A stretch of DNA of 64,000 nt, taken from positions 10,131,376 through 10,195,375 of the forward strand of contig OZ023274.1 of assembly GCA_964007475.1 (NCBI GenBank), read 5' to 3'. How positions within the stretch are numbered: position 1 is the first letter of the stretch; each line of letters begins with the position of its first letter. This document shows, piece by piece, positions 51,901 through 63,974 of this stretch. The position numbers and the translations under genes are program-made. Source of the DNA: Hybos culiciformis (Eukaryota; Arthropoda; Insecta; Diptera; Hybotidae). A model generated the notes under the pieces. It did not search any database. It had not been told where the DNA came from and worked only from the letters and a program-made list of their open reading frames with translations.

Positions 51901-53713
51901 CGGCGGCGACGGTAATATGTGGAAAAAATTAAATTTAATAAATTTTTAACTAATTTTCTTTTGATTGAATTACTTTTAAAAATGTTTAGAAAATAAAAGT
52001 ATAACTTTAGAAATCTTAAAATCGTTTAAGGTTATCAAAGATTGTAATTAATTTAAATGATAGGCATTAGGTATATAAAAATATATTTTTTAAAATTTCA
52101 AAATTTATCCATAAAGCCTGAATAATGTTGAAATCAAATATACAAGCGCATTTTTCTCTAAATATAGGCATATTACATTTAATATTGTGGATTTAAAATA
52201 TTATATAAAAGTTGATATCAAATGTCAAAAAATTGATATTTTGTATATTTTGACGAGTTCAATAATATAATTAGCCCAGTATGAGAAAATACGCAATATG
52301 TTATGGAAAATTAAGTTTTATGTGATAAAAATTATAAATTCCCTAGGGGATTGCCATCATAGTTTTCATCAATTTTGATTAGTTGATATAAATAATATAT
52401 CTCAGTGGATATTGAAGAAGTTTATATATAGCTGTAAGAATTGTGTGAAAAAGTGATTTATGAGAACAATTATTTTCACACAAGGTTTATATTAAGAAAG
52501 TAACAATTATCGGTTGTCAATGACACCATTGATTATTGTCGTTAAGTTTTTTTATTAAATATTTATTATTATATATTTTTATATTTTGTTTGAAACTTAT
52601 AAAAAGCTTAATGTTAGGACATTATTTTGGTGCCATCGATAGTGCTTAAAATATAACTTTTGGTATTTGAATTTCAATGTAGTCTAATCGATGAAGAATA
52701 ATGGATTTTAGATAATTTTTAAATTTCGTTTTATACGTCTTGAAAAATTCCAGTTCTTAATATATAGCAAATATATGAAGTCAACTGAACTAATTGATAA
52801 AGAAATAATATTATATATTTTTAGCGCTAGTTTATATTCTTGTCTTATTTATTAAAGACAATTGCTATGATTTTAACTTTGAATAAAAAAATTTAAATTA
52901 TAATATAAAATACACCATACAAATATAAATATAATCAATGAAACTTTAGAGAATAAATTTTGGATAAAAATAAAATTAAAAAATAACCATACTTCAGACT
53001 TTGAATCAAGGATGTTGCCATATCCAGCTACATTATAATATCCAGCTAACAAAAAATAAAAATAAAAATATGTATTTTTATTTTATTTTTATATTGTATG
53101 AATTTTATGTTGAATGATTTCAAAACTCATAACAGCCCACCAAAAACAGTTTATCATATGATTTGGACAAAGAATGAAATGATTGACAGCAGAAATCATA
53201 AATAATTCATGTCATTAAATCATGTTATATAAAAATTCTTTTATACATTTCATTTTTTTTTATTTTTTTTTTTATTTTTTTTTACTTATCATATTGTCTC
53301 TACATACATAATATTATGTTCTAAATTTTTTTCTTGGCATAAATTTTTTTCTTAAAACGTGCTATTTTATGCTTTAGTTAGACTTTATTTTATTTTTTTA
53401 TTTAAACTATTTATATTAATGATTGTAAAACGCTTCTTGCTTTTGTTTGTTAAGAGAAAACTTTATCTGTGATGTGTTAATAGTTGGCGAGGCCAGTTTT
53501 AAAATGATGAGAATTCTTTGTATAGTTGTCCAAATACCAAAAGCGTGTGTTTTTGTTTCTGAAAATAATTTTTTTTTTTCATTTTTCTCAGTTATCGACC
53601 TATTAGGTTTTACAAAGAACAGAAGAAGATTAATCAGATCCGGTTTAGTAACGTACTCTCAAACGCTATTGACTTGATGCGGTAAATGTATAAGATCGAA
53701 ATTTTTCGGCGTT
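48954..53713. other. Gene-free AT-rich stretch with one GC spike
   Basis: No gene recognised. At 51881-51912 lies a sharp GC-rich spike (CATCATCGGCGGCGGCGACG) followed directly by GTAATATG, which could be a splice donor of an untranslated or alanine-coding exon. Nothing else supports it. The repeated word ATATCCAGCT occurs near 53020-53046. Confidence 0.5.
49076..49097. repeat. AAT microsatellite
   Basis: About seven tandem TAA units. Confidence 0.8.
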
Positions 53714-53717
53714 TTAA

Positions 53718-54851
53718 GAGCCCTCAATGTGAAAAATTGCAAAAAATTGGTCTTAGTTTGGATTTGATTGTAGGGTTACTACAATCTAGACTGAAGTGAT
53801 TTTTTGATATGTTAGAGAGTATATAACTGGCTCCAGGGTAGGTGAGGCGGATTTTTTAAATTTTGAGTTTTTTGGCCCAAATGAGCCTTTAAAAAACTTG
53901 AACATATTTGCTTGGATTCTGAAGTAAAGGAAAAAGATAATAAAAAATCTCAAACGCAGAAATAAAGCTAAAATACCACTCTCCAGGGCTGGTGACGTGA
54001 AATTTTGAATTTCTTTAATTTCCAAAACAATTTTTAATTAATTTCATTTATTTCTAAGAATTTTTTTATTTTTTTGATAAATAACAGTTTCTGCACAGAA
54101 ATAAAATTCAAATATAGTTTTGTGATTTTCTGGTAGAGTTGTTTTTCGTACAATTTTTGTCGCATTTTTCACGGCCGTTTATTTTCTGTAAAATAAAACA
54201 AAAAAAAACTGCAAAAATAGAAAACAGAAATAGAAAACAGAATTTCACATGGAGGGCTCTTAAACATTTTTGTACGTTTCCTTCACTTTAAGGATATAAA
54301 ATGTGTTTAAAATCGGAAAACATTGCAATAAAATATTCAGAGTCCTCGACGTGAAATTCTGTTTTCTGTTTTTGCAGTTTTTTTTTGTTTTATTTTACAG
54401 AAAATAAACGGCCGTGGAAAATGCGACAAAAATTGTACGAAAAACACCTCTACCACAAAATCACAAAACTATATTTGAATTTTATTTCTGTGCAGAAACT
54501 GCAATTTATCAAAAAAAATTAAAAAATTCTTAGAAACAAATGAAATTGATTAAAAATTGTTTAGGACATTAAAGATATTCAAAATTCCAAGTCACCAACC
54601 CTGGAGAGTGGTATTTTAGCTTTATTTCTGCGTTTGAGATTTTTTTTTCCTTTACTTCAGAATCTAAGCAAATATGTTAGAGTTTTTGTAAGGCTCATTT
54701 GGGTCCAAAAACTAAAATTTAAAAAATCCGCCTCACCTACCCTGGAGGCAGTTATATACTCTCTAACCTTTTAAAAAAATCACTTCAGTCCATATTGTAT
54801 TAACTCTAGAATCAAAGCAAAACCTAGACCCATTTTCTGCAGTGAGGGCTC
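53718..54851. mobile_element. Pair of inverted TTAA-flanked elements forming a large foldback
   Basis: Two related units lie head to head: 53718-54259 (542 bp) and 54340-54851 (512 bp), separated by 80 bp. Each unit begins and ends with GAGCCCTC or a close variant followed by a TGTGAAA-type word. TTAA flanks the outer ends (53714-53717, 54852-54855) and the inner end of the left unit (54260-54263); the inner flank of the right unit is TTCA. The two units pair over almost their full length, including GCGGATTTTTTAAATT and CACTTCAGTC regions. No transposase. The TTAA suggests piggyBac mobilisation. Confidence 0.82.
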
Positions 54852-56801
54852 TTAACTAAAAACTTTCGCTCTACACCACACTGATAAGAAAATGATCATT
54901 TAACGCCATGAAGTGATCGGAAGTCGATTTTAATTGAGAAAAAATTTAGTCATACTTGATTGATAAACTCTCAAAAATATTTTTTAATAAATTTTATTTT
55001 CAAAAGTTAACTATTAAAAAAGAAAAAAAAAAAAACTTCTTGTTTTCAACGTATATTTCATTTTTCGAAAAAAAAAAAATTTTTTTTTTATTCCTTTTTT
55101 AACATTTTGTACAATAATTTTCTTAAAGTGCCAAGCTGATTGCTGTAATCTGTTTTTTTTTTCATCTCCTTGTTACAAAAATGATAAAGAATACCTGGAT
55201 GCGCCACCAACAGTTTTTTTTTTGTAGCTAACGAAAATGTATTCAGTTTTTTATTTTAGAGAATTTTCAGTCTGAAATGAAATTCATAAAAATTGTTTGT
55301 TTTATATTTATATATATTTTTTTTAATTCTTGTTTGTTTTAAAATGTTTTTTTTTTTTAATGTTATATATAAAAATGAAATCTAGTTTTATCACATTAAT
55401 TCTATATTTGGTTTAAGTTTTTATTTTTTTTTTGTTATGTTTTTTTTTTTATTAAAAAGCATACTGACTTTTAAAAATCATTCATGATTTTTCTATAACA
55501 ATAAATTTTTTTTTTAATAAAATTCTTTGGACAACATTTCAATTGTTCGCATAAAGAATTTTCTTTTAGTTGAATTTTCTTCTATGTTTTCTATTTTTTT
55601 TTAACCCATTAAGTTTTATATCGCTTCACTTTCAATCCCAAACAAATCATAAAACTGCAGTTGCAAAGTGTTCGAATGTTCAAGATACTATCTTATTTTA
55701 AGGAATTACAAGTATTTATCTAGAAGAAGTTTTGTGTTTAAAATGTCACCATAGACAACTCAATATTAAAATTACTATAATATGAAGTGTTAAAAAACAG
55801 ATATTTTCTATCCCTTGCAATGCATTACGGTCATTTAGGATCAAAAATATTTCGAACTTTTACTGCTCCTATCATAATAAGATCTGATAGCAATATTCGG
55901 TATAAGAACTGCAAATTTTTTAATTATTTCTTCGGTAGAGAAAACAATAAAAACTATAATTTTGGTGAGCAACTCATTTGCTATAAATGTTTAAACGACT
56001 TATTAAATGTTATATTCAAAAATAAATGCAAGATTTTGGGCTCATACTGCCATGAAATAACAATATTTTAATTAAAATCTTTTTGCTATACATTTAAGAG
56101 TTGGTTTTCCATCGGATATTTTTACCAGTTAACCAATGACATTATATAGAAAGGGTTAAATACAATTTTTGAAAACAAAATACCAATAAAATGATTGTGT
56201 ACACTAAATGAAAATTGGTGTAGACTTTATTGGTACTACTTAAAAAATTTTTCATATTTGTAAAAATTTCTTGAATGAAGGAATTTATGTTTTCTGTAAT
56301 TTAAGTTGATATTATCTAAATTCTTAGGATAACTTGTTAAATTAATTAAAATACGTAAGATATTATTATTATATTGTGTGTGTTTTATATATAAATGAAT
56401 GTATTTTATTGAAAATAAATCATTAAAAGATAAGAGAATCATTCGAAAAAAAAAAACTGTATGTTTTACGTTAAAATTTTTCTTTTTTTTTTTGCAATTT
56501 CTATTTGTGTATTTTTTGTGAATGATTCCAAAGAATTGAATGAGAAAAATGTTTTATTTTTATATATACAGTTTTTATTCGAAAGTATGGTTCCATTTGT
56601 CTTGCTTTTTTTTTCTTTTACTTTTGAAATTAATTAAACTTATTTGAAACCTAGTTTTCAGTTTTTACAACATATATATATATTTTTCAGTTCTTAAAGC
56701 ATAGCATTTAATTCTTAGAAACAATAAGTTCGACATAAATATTATATTTATAGAATTGTTCATGAAAATTTTTTTATTTTCCATATTTCGTCTGAAGTTT
56801 A

Positions 56802-57007
56802 TTAAAAACCTTCGGAAAAAATTATTTTATTTGTAAGAAGCTTATTTAAGGGTGATGATGAATTTGGCTGCAGTGATGGTGTACTACCACTGGTTACTGT
56901 GCACAGCGAGGTAGTAAAGAGTGGCAATTTAATTGGTTCTCTAGAAATCAAATTAGACAATAATTTCAATCTTTGATAAAGTTTCTTTTTAAAACCCTCT
57001 AGTCTGA
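56802..57007 (-). CDS. Possible exon with open frames on both strands
   Basis: On the minus strand a good acceptor (TTCCCTCATTTCAG) is followed by 67 open codons, including FKKKLYQRLKLLSNLISREP and a serine/proline stretch TSGSTPSLQPNSSSPLN, ending in TAA. On the plus strand 56851-56976 is also open after TTATTTAAG: GDDEFGCSDGVLPLVTVHSE then VVKSGNLIGSLEIKLDNNF and a stop. The core 56850-56940 is clearly richer in G and C than its surroundings, so it probably is or was functional. I cannot decide the strand or the family, and no partner exon was found. Confidence 0.3.
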
Positions 57008-58387
57008 CTGAAATGAGGGAATTAAAATGCTTCCATCAAGTTATTTGAGTTCTTTGAAATTTACCTCGTAGCAAAACTAAAAACTTAATAAATCAATCAG
57101 AATATCGATAAACTACTTATTTAGTTCTATTTGCCTGCCTACACCTTCTTTGTACATAGTAATTAGGCTACGGCTGATATGAAAACTATTTATATAAGTT
57201 GTAATTTTTTAACGTTAAAATAAATGTATATATATCAGCACTTCACTCATATTAGTACTAAGAACATGAAAAAATCAGTTTCCTATATCCATTTGCATTG
57301 GACAAACCCAGTTAAAGGTTTAATATGGTATACATCGTTGCACTGATTATTGAAATGGTTTTTCAACAAATGGGATTTTTATTTTGAAAATATAAATAAT
57401 AAAAGACATTTTTTAACTTAAATAAAGGAAAATAAAAAACATTCTTATTGATGTTTTTTGTTACAAATAAAAAATATTTAAAAATGCTGGAACCCTCTTT
57501 CCATAGGAATATTTTAACTTTGTCTGTATAAGGGATTATTTTTCTTTCTGTTTTCTTTATTTAATGATCCGGACTGACGATAGAAGAATTTTTTTTTTCT
57601 TCTAAAATTTACAGAATAAAATTGAAAAATGTTTTTTGTTTGAATTCTAAATCCTTTCCATATGTTAAGACTTTTGTCTAGAACGGAAAGCTAAAAAAAA
57701 AATTTAATTTTTAACAAATTCAATCGAATAGATTAATTTTGAAAAATTATTTTTTATTGGTACATCCAAAATTCACGTTATGAAATTCATATTTTGGTTT
57801 TAAGTCGGTACTGAAATAAGAAGAATTTTAGTAAAACGAACCATTGATTTCATGGGTTGAAACGTTTTAAATGTTTGTGTATATGATCAAAGCTTATTCT
57901 CGTATTTGAATCTTTTATTCTGTACATTGAGATTTTCAAGTTAATGGGATTTAAATTCAATAAATTTTTTTAGTTGATTTTAAGTTCCACACTTTAGTCG
58001 TGGAATGAAGTTAAATAGAGCGAACACCTTTTCTATATCGAACCTGATTAAATCAATTTATATGGGTTATATCGATCATTTGTGAATGTATGGATTCGAG
58101 CCTCTAGTGTCAAAAAATTCTTGTGTTATTAATTTTATGTTTGAATTATATGGCTTGTCGGCTGGAATCGATGTTTCTTATGTCAATTACGATATTGATA
58201 TTGACGCATTTGATATTAAATTAATTTTTTCTTCGAATTTTTTCAATTATTTTTCTGTCACTTTTTTTTTTATTTTTCAAGATGATTGAGCAAATTTAAT
58301 ATCTTTAGATTTAATAAAATGTGAAAATTATTAAATATTATTTTCCTAGGTATAAAGTTTTTTTTTTTTTTAATAAGAATTTTTAGG

Positions 58388-58399
58388 ATTGACGTCAAT
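58388..58399. promoter_or_regulatory. CRE-type palindrome
   Basis: ATTGACGTCAAT is a perfect 12-bp palindrome with the TGACGTCA core bound by CREB/ATF factors. A second one (TTTGACGTCAAA) lies at 60625-60636. No promoter context is visible. Confidence 0.25.
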
Positions 58400-58936
58400 T
58401 TAAATTTGTTCAACTAGTGCAATGAGTATATATTTTCTGTAACGAAATATAAATCAAATAAATCAAATAAAGATATTAAGAAAGAGAAAAAAAAAATTCT
58501 GAGAAAGCAAAATCAACAGTCAGATTACATTCGAATAAAAAGCTTTTAAAAATTATTTCATATGGAAATCCTTAAAAAAAAAAAAAATGGGGAACATACG
58601 ATTACGATTTTTTAAAAGCCACCATAAAAGAAACAGAAAAGTTTTCAAATCAAATAAATTTTTTTCATTTTCATTTTTTATTTGTTTTTTTTTTTATTTT
58701 TAACTAAATTGACTGAGAGCTACTAAAATTATTAAATTGGAACATTAGTTTAAATTTTATTAAGCATAATTTTCAATTTTTTGTCATATTCTTCAAAGGG
58801 AGCAAAATTCGAGCAGTGGTAAATAAGTAAAAAAAGGAAGAAATAGAACAGTATACATACAATATAAGTGAATTATGTTTTCAACATTTCGATTTAAGAT
58901 ACTTTAATTTTAAGAAACCTTGATAACAGCCAGGGA

Positions 58937-59047
58937 TTAAACATATTTTCTGTCTCGTTCAATAGCATATGCCAAACCATATGCCAAACCAAGAACCTTT
59001 TTCATCGTTGCACTAACTTTTTTTGCTTCCTCTAATGCGAATCGATA
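58937..59047 (-). pseudogene. Short coding-like relic, unrecognised
   Basis: The minus strand is open for 36 codons between stops: ALEEAKKVSATMKKVLGLAY then GLAYAIERDRKYV. The GLAY repeat comes from a 12-bp tandem copy (CATATGCCAAAC at 58966-58977 and 58978-58989). There is no start codon near the beginning and no splice sites that I trust. It may be a decayed fragment of a gene or transposon. Confidence 0.2.
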
Positions 59048-59180
59048 TCAATACCCGCACACTAATTTCCATCTGAACCTTTTAAAACTTTGAAAAAAAT
59101 AAATAAAAAAATAAAAAATAAAATGTACAAATTTTATAAGATTCAGATCATCAGATCCTTTGCTGCCTGAGGGTCTCTAA

Positions 59181-59587
59181 TACCTTGTTCGCACTTCAAT
59201 ATTTTTGCGGATATTTTTCCGGAAACTTTGTGGATATTATCATACAAAAATTTTTTCCGGATATTTTAATTTCATGTTATTTTTCCACTTAGCTAGTTCC
59301 TTTTAGCTACTTTTTTATAGATTTGGTACGGTTGGCACAGTTTATTTTGTGTCAAAATGTCAAAAAAATGAAAACCAACAAAAAAAAGTGAAATTAATTT
59401 TAAAATTATTTTTGAAAATTCATAATATAATTTTTATTTTTAAAGTAACAGAAAGTTGTTTCCTTTTTTTATTTATGTTTTTTCTATAATTGTCAAATTT
59501 TTTCCACTTTTCAAGTGCGAACGGTAGTTCAGAAAATGGAAATTTCCACTTATTTATCCGGATAAATGTTGAAGTTCGAACAAGGTA
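59181..59587. mobile_element. MITE with TACCTTGTTCG inverted ends
   Basis: The 407-bp unit has inverted ends TACCTTGTTCGCACTTCAA and TACCTTGTTCGAACTTCAA, flanked by TAA (59178-59180 and 59588-59590). Subterminal TCCGGA and TATCCGGATAA words recur in both halves. It is the same family as the nested element at 13506-13911. The 3-bp TWA duplication suggests PIF/Harbinger. No coding capacity. Confidence 0.85.
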
Positions 59588-59590
59588 TAA

Positions 59591-62092
59591 CTTTCAAATC
59601 GAAAGTCTTAAAAACCCATCATTTACTCAAGATGAGATTGCGAATATTTAGTCATAAAAAATTATTGAAGGACGGACGCAAAATTAATAAAATTATTATT
59701 AATCACAAGTTTTTATGATCTTAGTATATTCGTGCCGAGACGACCATGTTGCCAGATCAGGTTAATAAACATCGATATAATATACATATGAACATTATAA
59801 TTTTCTTAACCAGCTATTTGCCTACATTGAAATAAAAAACAAAAAAAAAAATATTTTTTAAAAAATATAACCTGCTAAAAAAAATTCAGGAAAAAAAACA
59901 AAACAAAATAACAACTTAAAGAACTTCGCAATAAAAACATATGAAAAATGTAAATAAATAAAAAAAAAAAAATGAAACACCGCCAAAAAAGTTATAATAA
60001 CGACAATATTAATGTTGATTCAGGTTTAAGTAATATAAAAATTGATTTTCCAAAAAAAAGAAAAAAAAAGAAAGGTTTTTATAAATTTAAAATGAAAAAA
60101 AAAAGAAGCGGATTTCATGTCAAGTGATTATTTTCCAGAAATTTTGTTAAACAAAGGAAATTAAACTGCAAATGTTAAATTTGTTTTTTTCATTATTTTT
60201 GGTTTGAATTGTTTTTGACTTCTTTTTTTTTTTTTTTGCTTTTTAATTCAACAAAATCTGTAAATTAAAAATATTTCTTATGTCTTGTTTTGTTTTTTAT
60301 TTTTTTTTTTGGCTTTGGTTTGAAAGTAGTTTCCTTAAACAATAATCAAAACGAAAAATATTTAAAAATTATATTTTTCCCTTTCGTTTGAATTTTTAAT
60401 TAAATGAATAAATTTACTTTAAAAAAAAATAATAATTAAATTCCTTTATTTTTTTGTTCTATTTTTTTTTTTTATTGTAAATACAGCAAAACTTGACCAT
60501 ATATTTAACAAACTTGAATAAAGTTTAGTTTAGTTTTTTTTTTTTAGATTGCGGTGACATATCCCAAAAGTAAAAAAAAAAATAAATATCAGAACGACAT
60601 TTATGAAAAAAGAAAAAATTGTCCTTTGACGTCAAACATTTTTGTTTTATGTTTATTAGAGCTTAATTTTACTTCTTAACTTATGTTAATGATAACTTGG
60701 AAAAACTCTGTAAATATATTGTTGGTAAATTTATTTTTATTTATTTATTTTTTTTCCCGTGAATAAAATTAAAGAAAATATAAAAATTTTTAATTACTAA
60801 ATAAAAATTAATTTAAATCAGTGTTTTCTTTGATCGTCCGTCTTCAAAGGTTTTTAGACATAAAAATAAAAAGGTATTTTAGGCGCCCAATCTCATTAAT
60901 TTAAGTTTTTCTTTCACTTGATTCAGATACCACCGTGCTGCTCACTATTAATTCTCAAGTTTAAAAATTTCATTTTCTCTTTATAAAATATTTTTTTTAA
61001 GTTAAATTTTGATAAAATAAAATATTTATTTCCCAAAAGACTACAATTTCTCCTTTAAATTTAGATAATTTAAGTCTGGGTCTGGGTAATGAACGAAACT
61101 CCCAAGGGTTACATTAATTATTTGTATGAAGAAAATAGCTTAGATAAAAGTATGATTGATTTTAAATAGAATCGCGGTATTAATTGTTTCTCAGTTATGT
61201 ATAAGGGTAATAATTTTTTTTTGCCCTTCGATTTTAAATATAATGACAAAAATTATTATTATTGGGATACCTAATTCTAATTACATCGTTCTGTCCTCAA
61301 TCTTGTTCAACTAAAAAGTAAAGTATTCTAAGAAAAAATAAGTCAATATTTTGTTTTCAAAAGAAAGGTATATTGTTGAAAGAAAGTTTCTTGTAACAGA
61401 CTATAAGGGATTTTTACATCATATTTTTCGTACATAAAAAAAAAATTGGCAAATAAAGGACATTATTTATAAATTTGATAACGGATTTAAGTGTTTTATT
61501 TATGTCCTATGAAAAAAAAAATGTTAAAAAAGATTGTTATAAAAGAAACAACTCTAATAAAAATAAATTTTTTTTTCTTCCTTTTTCAAATTCAAACTTC
61601 ATTGGACACACACGTTTGTCAGCAGGATGTTTCTTCGTTGAAATCTTTTCTTTTCTTGTTTTTCATTTTTTATTTTTTTTTATCTAAGCTTCATTGTAAA
61701 ATTAACTACATTATTTATGTAATATTTATGTATTTCGAGAGCTTATGATAAAAACCATTTTGCTTATCCACTGTTGTGTTTTTTTTTTTTATTTTTTATA
61801 TTTTATTAAATGTCCTGCTGATATTTCTCTAGTTCTGTGATTCAAAATGAAATAAATAAAAACAATTTTTATTTTTTAAGAAAACTTATGTTCTTAGTTG
61901 TACAACTATTGGCAAAAAATATCAATACAACTTTAGACCATAATTTTCAAAATTAACTGAAATTTTAATGTTATTTGATACAGAGCCTTACGATATATTT
62001 TTGAGTTTTGGGATGTTCAGAGCGTTCGGTTTATAAGGAGTAGGAATTATTAAAAAAAAATAATACATTAAAATAAAAATTCTTTTTCTAAG
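59591..62092. other. Gene-free AT-rich stretch
   Basis: No gene recognised. A patch at 59730-59765 (GTGCCGAGACGACCATGTTG) is GC-richer and resembles old transposon sequence. At 60930-60960 a good acceptor (CTTGATTCAG) precedes only 11 open codons. Confidence 0.5.
60625..60636. promoter_or_regulatory. CRE-type palindrome
   Basis: TTTGACGTCAAA is a perfect palindrome with a TGACGTCA core, 2.2 kb from a similar site. Function is unproven. Confidence 0.25.
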
Positions 62093-62188
62093 TGGAACGG
62101 GAATGTTAATAAAAGTCAAGCCCAAGATGAAGGAAGCTCTGATTCATTTAATCCAGTTAAAGTCAGTTCTGTTCTATTGAAAACTTAA
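62093..62188 (+). CDS. Possible terminal exon, unrecognised
   Basis: After the acceptor-like TTCTTTTTCTAAG the plus strand reads 31 codons to a TAA: WNGNVNKSQAQDEGSSDSFN then PVKVSSVLLKT. The polar, serine- and glutamine-rich composition with balanced codons differs from the background and looks like a disordered protein tail. No upstream exon in the window can be joined to it with confidence, and I know no family with this end. Confidence 0.25.
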   Translation, partial: WNGNVNKSQAQDEGSSDSFNPVKVSSVLLKT

Positions 62189-63749
62189 AAACATTTCAGA
62201 CGGGTTATGCAGAAAAAAATTATGATGAAAAACATCCAAAAAACATCGTTATACGAACAAATACTTTATAAATTTTCTTTTTTTTTAAATACTTAAGTGA
62301 TGTTTTAAATTTATTACATTTTTTTTTTGCTCCTTACACTAAATTTAATCTCTAAAAAGGTTTATTAAATTGTATAATCAGTAGAGAAAAATATGTCGCG
62401 ATTATGTCGCGAATTATTATTTTTTTTCCATAATTTAAAAAAAAAAAAAATAATAATAATGGGAAACAATATTTAGATCCGTAAAGAGATCTTAAGCGCA
62501 ATATGAAATTATACTTATAAAAGTGTATAGAAAAGACCCCCCAATAAGTAAATTTTTCATATTTTGCTGCTTACCTGAGTGTCTTGTTTTTTTTTTAATA
62601 TGTTGTTGCTTGTGAAAATATATGCAAATTAATGTTTGTAATTCTTTCTTTTTTTTTTTGTTCATAAAATTTTCTTGCAATTTTTAAATTATTTCTATGT
62701 TTTTTTCGAGTTTTTTTTTTTTTTGAAAACGCTATAAATATTATTTTATTTCCACCCGTTTTTTTTAAATGTAAAACTTTTCAAGTGAATAGTGTAGGTT
62801 TCAGATTTTTTTGAAGAAATTTGTTTTCAAGGACTAAAATTTTGTTTTTAGTCGAAATTGAAACATATCTTAAACGCCTAGTTTCATTTACAACAAATAT
62901 TGAAATATCAAAGTATACATAAAATATCGAAGGCTTCAACATACTTCTGCACTTCGGTGTCGACGGTTTGTTTAATTTTTCTACACAAAATCCATTTATT
63001 ACTTAATTACCGAGAACCGAACTTAAAATAAACTGAAAATATTGATATAGTACCTTCTGCTATTTAAGAATAATTATTTGAAATTTTATTGTATATAGTG
63101 AATAATATTCATATTATATGTATTTTATTTAAATTTTGCGAAATTAAATTATTTAAAAAAAAAAAAATCCGATGATTTAATTTTTAAGGATGACTTAGGT
63201 ATATTTTTTTCATTTGTTTTTATTTTGTTTTTAATATAAATTGCATAACTAAAAAAAAAAAAAAATTTAATAAGGATACATTTTTGTGGTTGGGTTGTTT
63301 GTTTGTCAAAACAGTGTACAAAAAAAAAAAAGAAAACAAAATGCAGGATCAAAAGGAGCAAAAATATTCCTATAAATAATGCTTCCTTTTTCTCAAAAAG
63401 AGTGAAAAATAAAAATAATGGGCTGTAAAAAGATAGAAAAAAACAAAATCTAAATGATGAAAATATTTATCTCTATTTTTTTTTTTTTTTTTTGAAAATA
63501 TATTTTTTTATGTTTTGTTTATTTGTTTTTTTTTCTTTCAACAAAATATGTTTGACCAAAATAATTTATTTTAAGTACAAAGTGTTGAGGTTTAATTTTT
63601 TTTAACAAATTTCATTAAAATGTTCAAAATTTTCATAACATAATATATGTTTAAGATTGACTGATCCGTCTTAAAAGCTGGCTCTTAACAAAGAGTGTGT
63701 TAGAGGATTCAGTCCCATTCAAAAAAAAATTGAATTTTTATGATGAAAA
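62189..63749. other. Gene-free AT-rich stretch
   Basis: No gene recognised. Long T and A tracts dominate. Near 63660-63715 a short higher-complexity patch is open on the minus strand for about 20 codons without splice support. Confidence 0.5.
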
Positions 63750-63974
63750 GTGAAACAAAAAATCTTAAATCACAGCCCCATGAGCTTATATTTATTACAC
63801 TGGCCTACAAAAAAAAATGTTTGTATTGGTGCAGCTCTGTTCGCATCGGTAGTCGGTAAAGTAGTTAGTATGAACTACATTGCTGCTACTAGATGTCAGC
63901 TGACAGCTCTGGTTTACCTACAATTCTTATTTCAAATTTTTTACGGTTTTATTCAAAATCAGTCCATGTTATAA
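63750..63974 (+). CDS. Open frame of 74 codons at the window end, unrecognised
   Basis: The central part (63825-63930), GAALFASVVGKVVSMNYIAA then TRCQLTALVYLQ, is much richer in G and C than its surroundings. It starts near ACACTGGCCTAC and contains a TGTCAGCTGACA palindrome. It could be an exon (an AG follows TTGGTGC) or part of a transposon cut off by the window end. The N-terminal 20 residues look like chance AT-rich reading. Confidence 0.2.
   Translation: MKQKILNHSPMSLYLLHWPTKKNVCIGAALFASVVGKVVSMNYIAATRCQLTALVYLQFLFQIFYGFIQNQSML

Larger units (their letters stand above)
54856..59177. other. AT-rich stretch with a few coding-like patches
   Basis: No assignable gene. The patches at 56.8-57.0 kb and 58.9-59.05 kb are listed separately. 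The frame at 58086-58289 (67 codons, MYGFEPLVSKNSCVINFMFE at its start) is the least AT-biased of the longer open frames here but matches nothing I know. A perfect ATTGACGTCAAT palindrome with a CRE core lies at 58388-58399. Confidence 0.45.

Noticed and set aside
53786..54025. 79-codon open frame on the minus strand
   Set aside because: It lies fully within the inverted TTAA element and is not preserved in the other copy.
58086..58289. 67-codon open frame starting MYGFEPL
   Set aside because: Composition is slightly better than background, but there is no family match, no splice support and the C-terminus is poly-F from a T run. Noted in the gene-free stretch instead.
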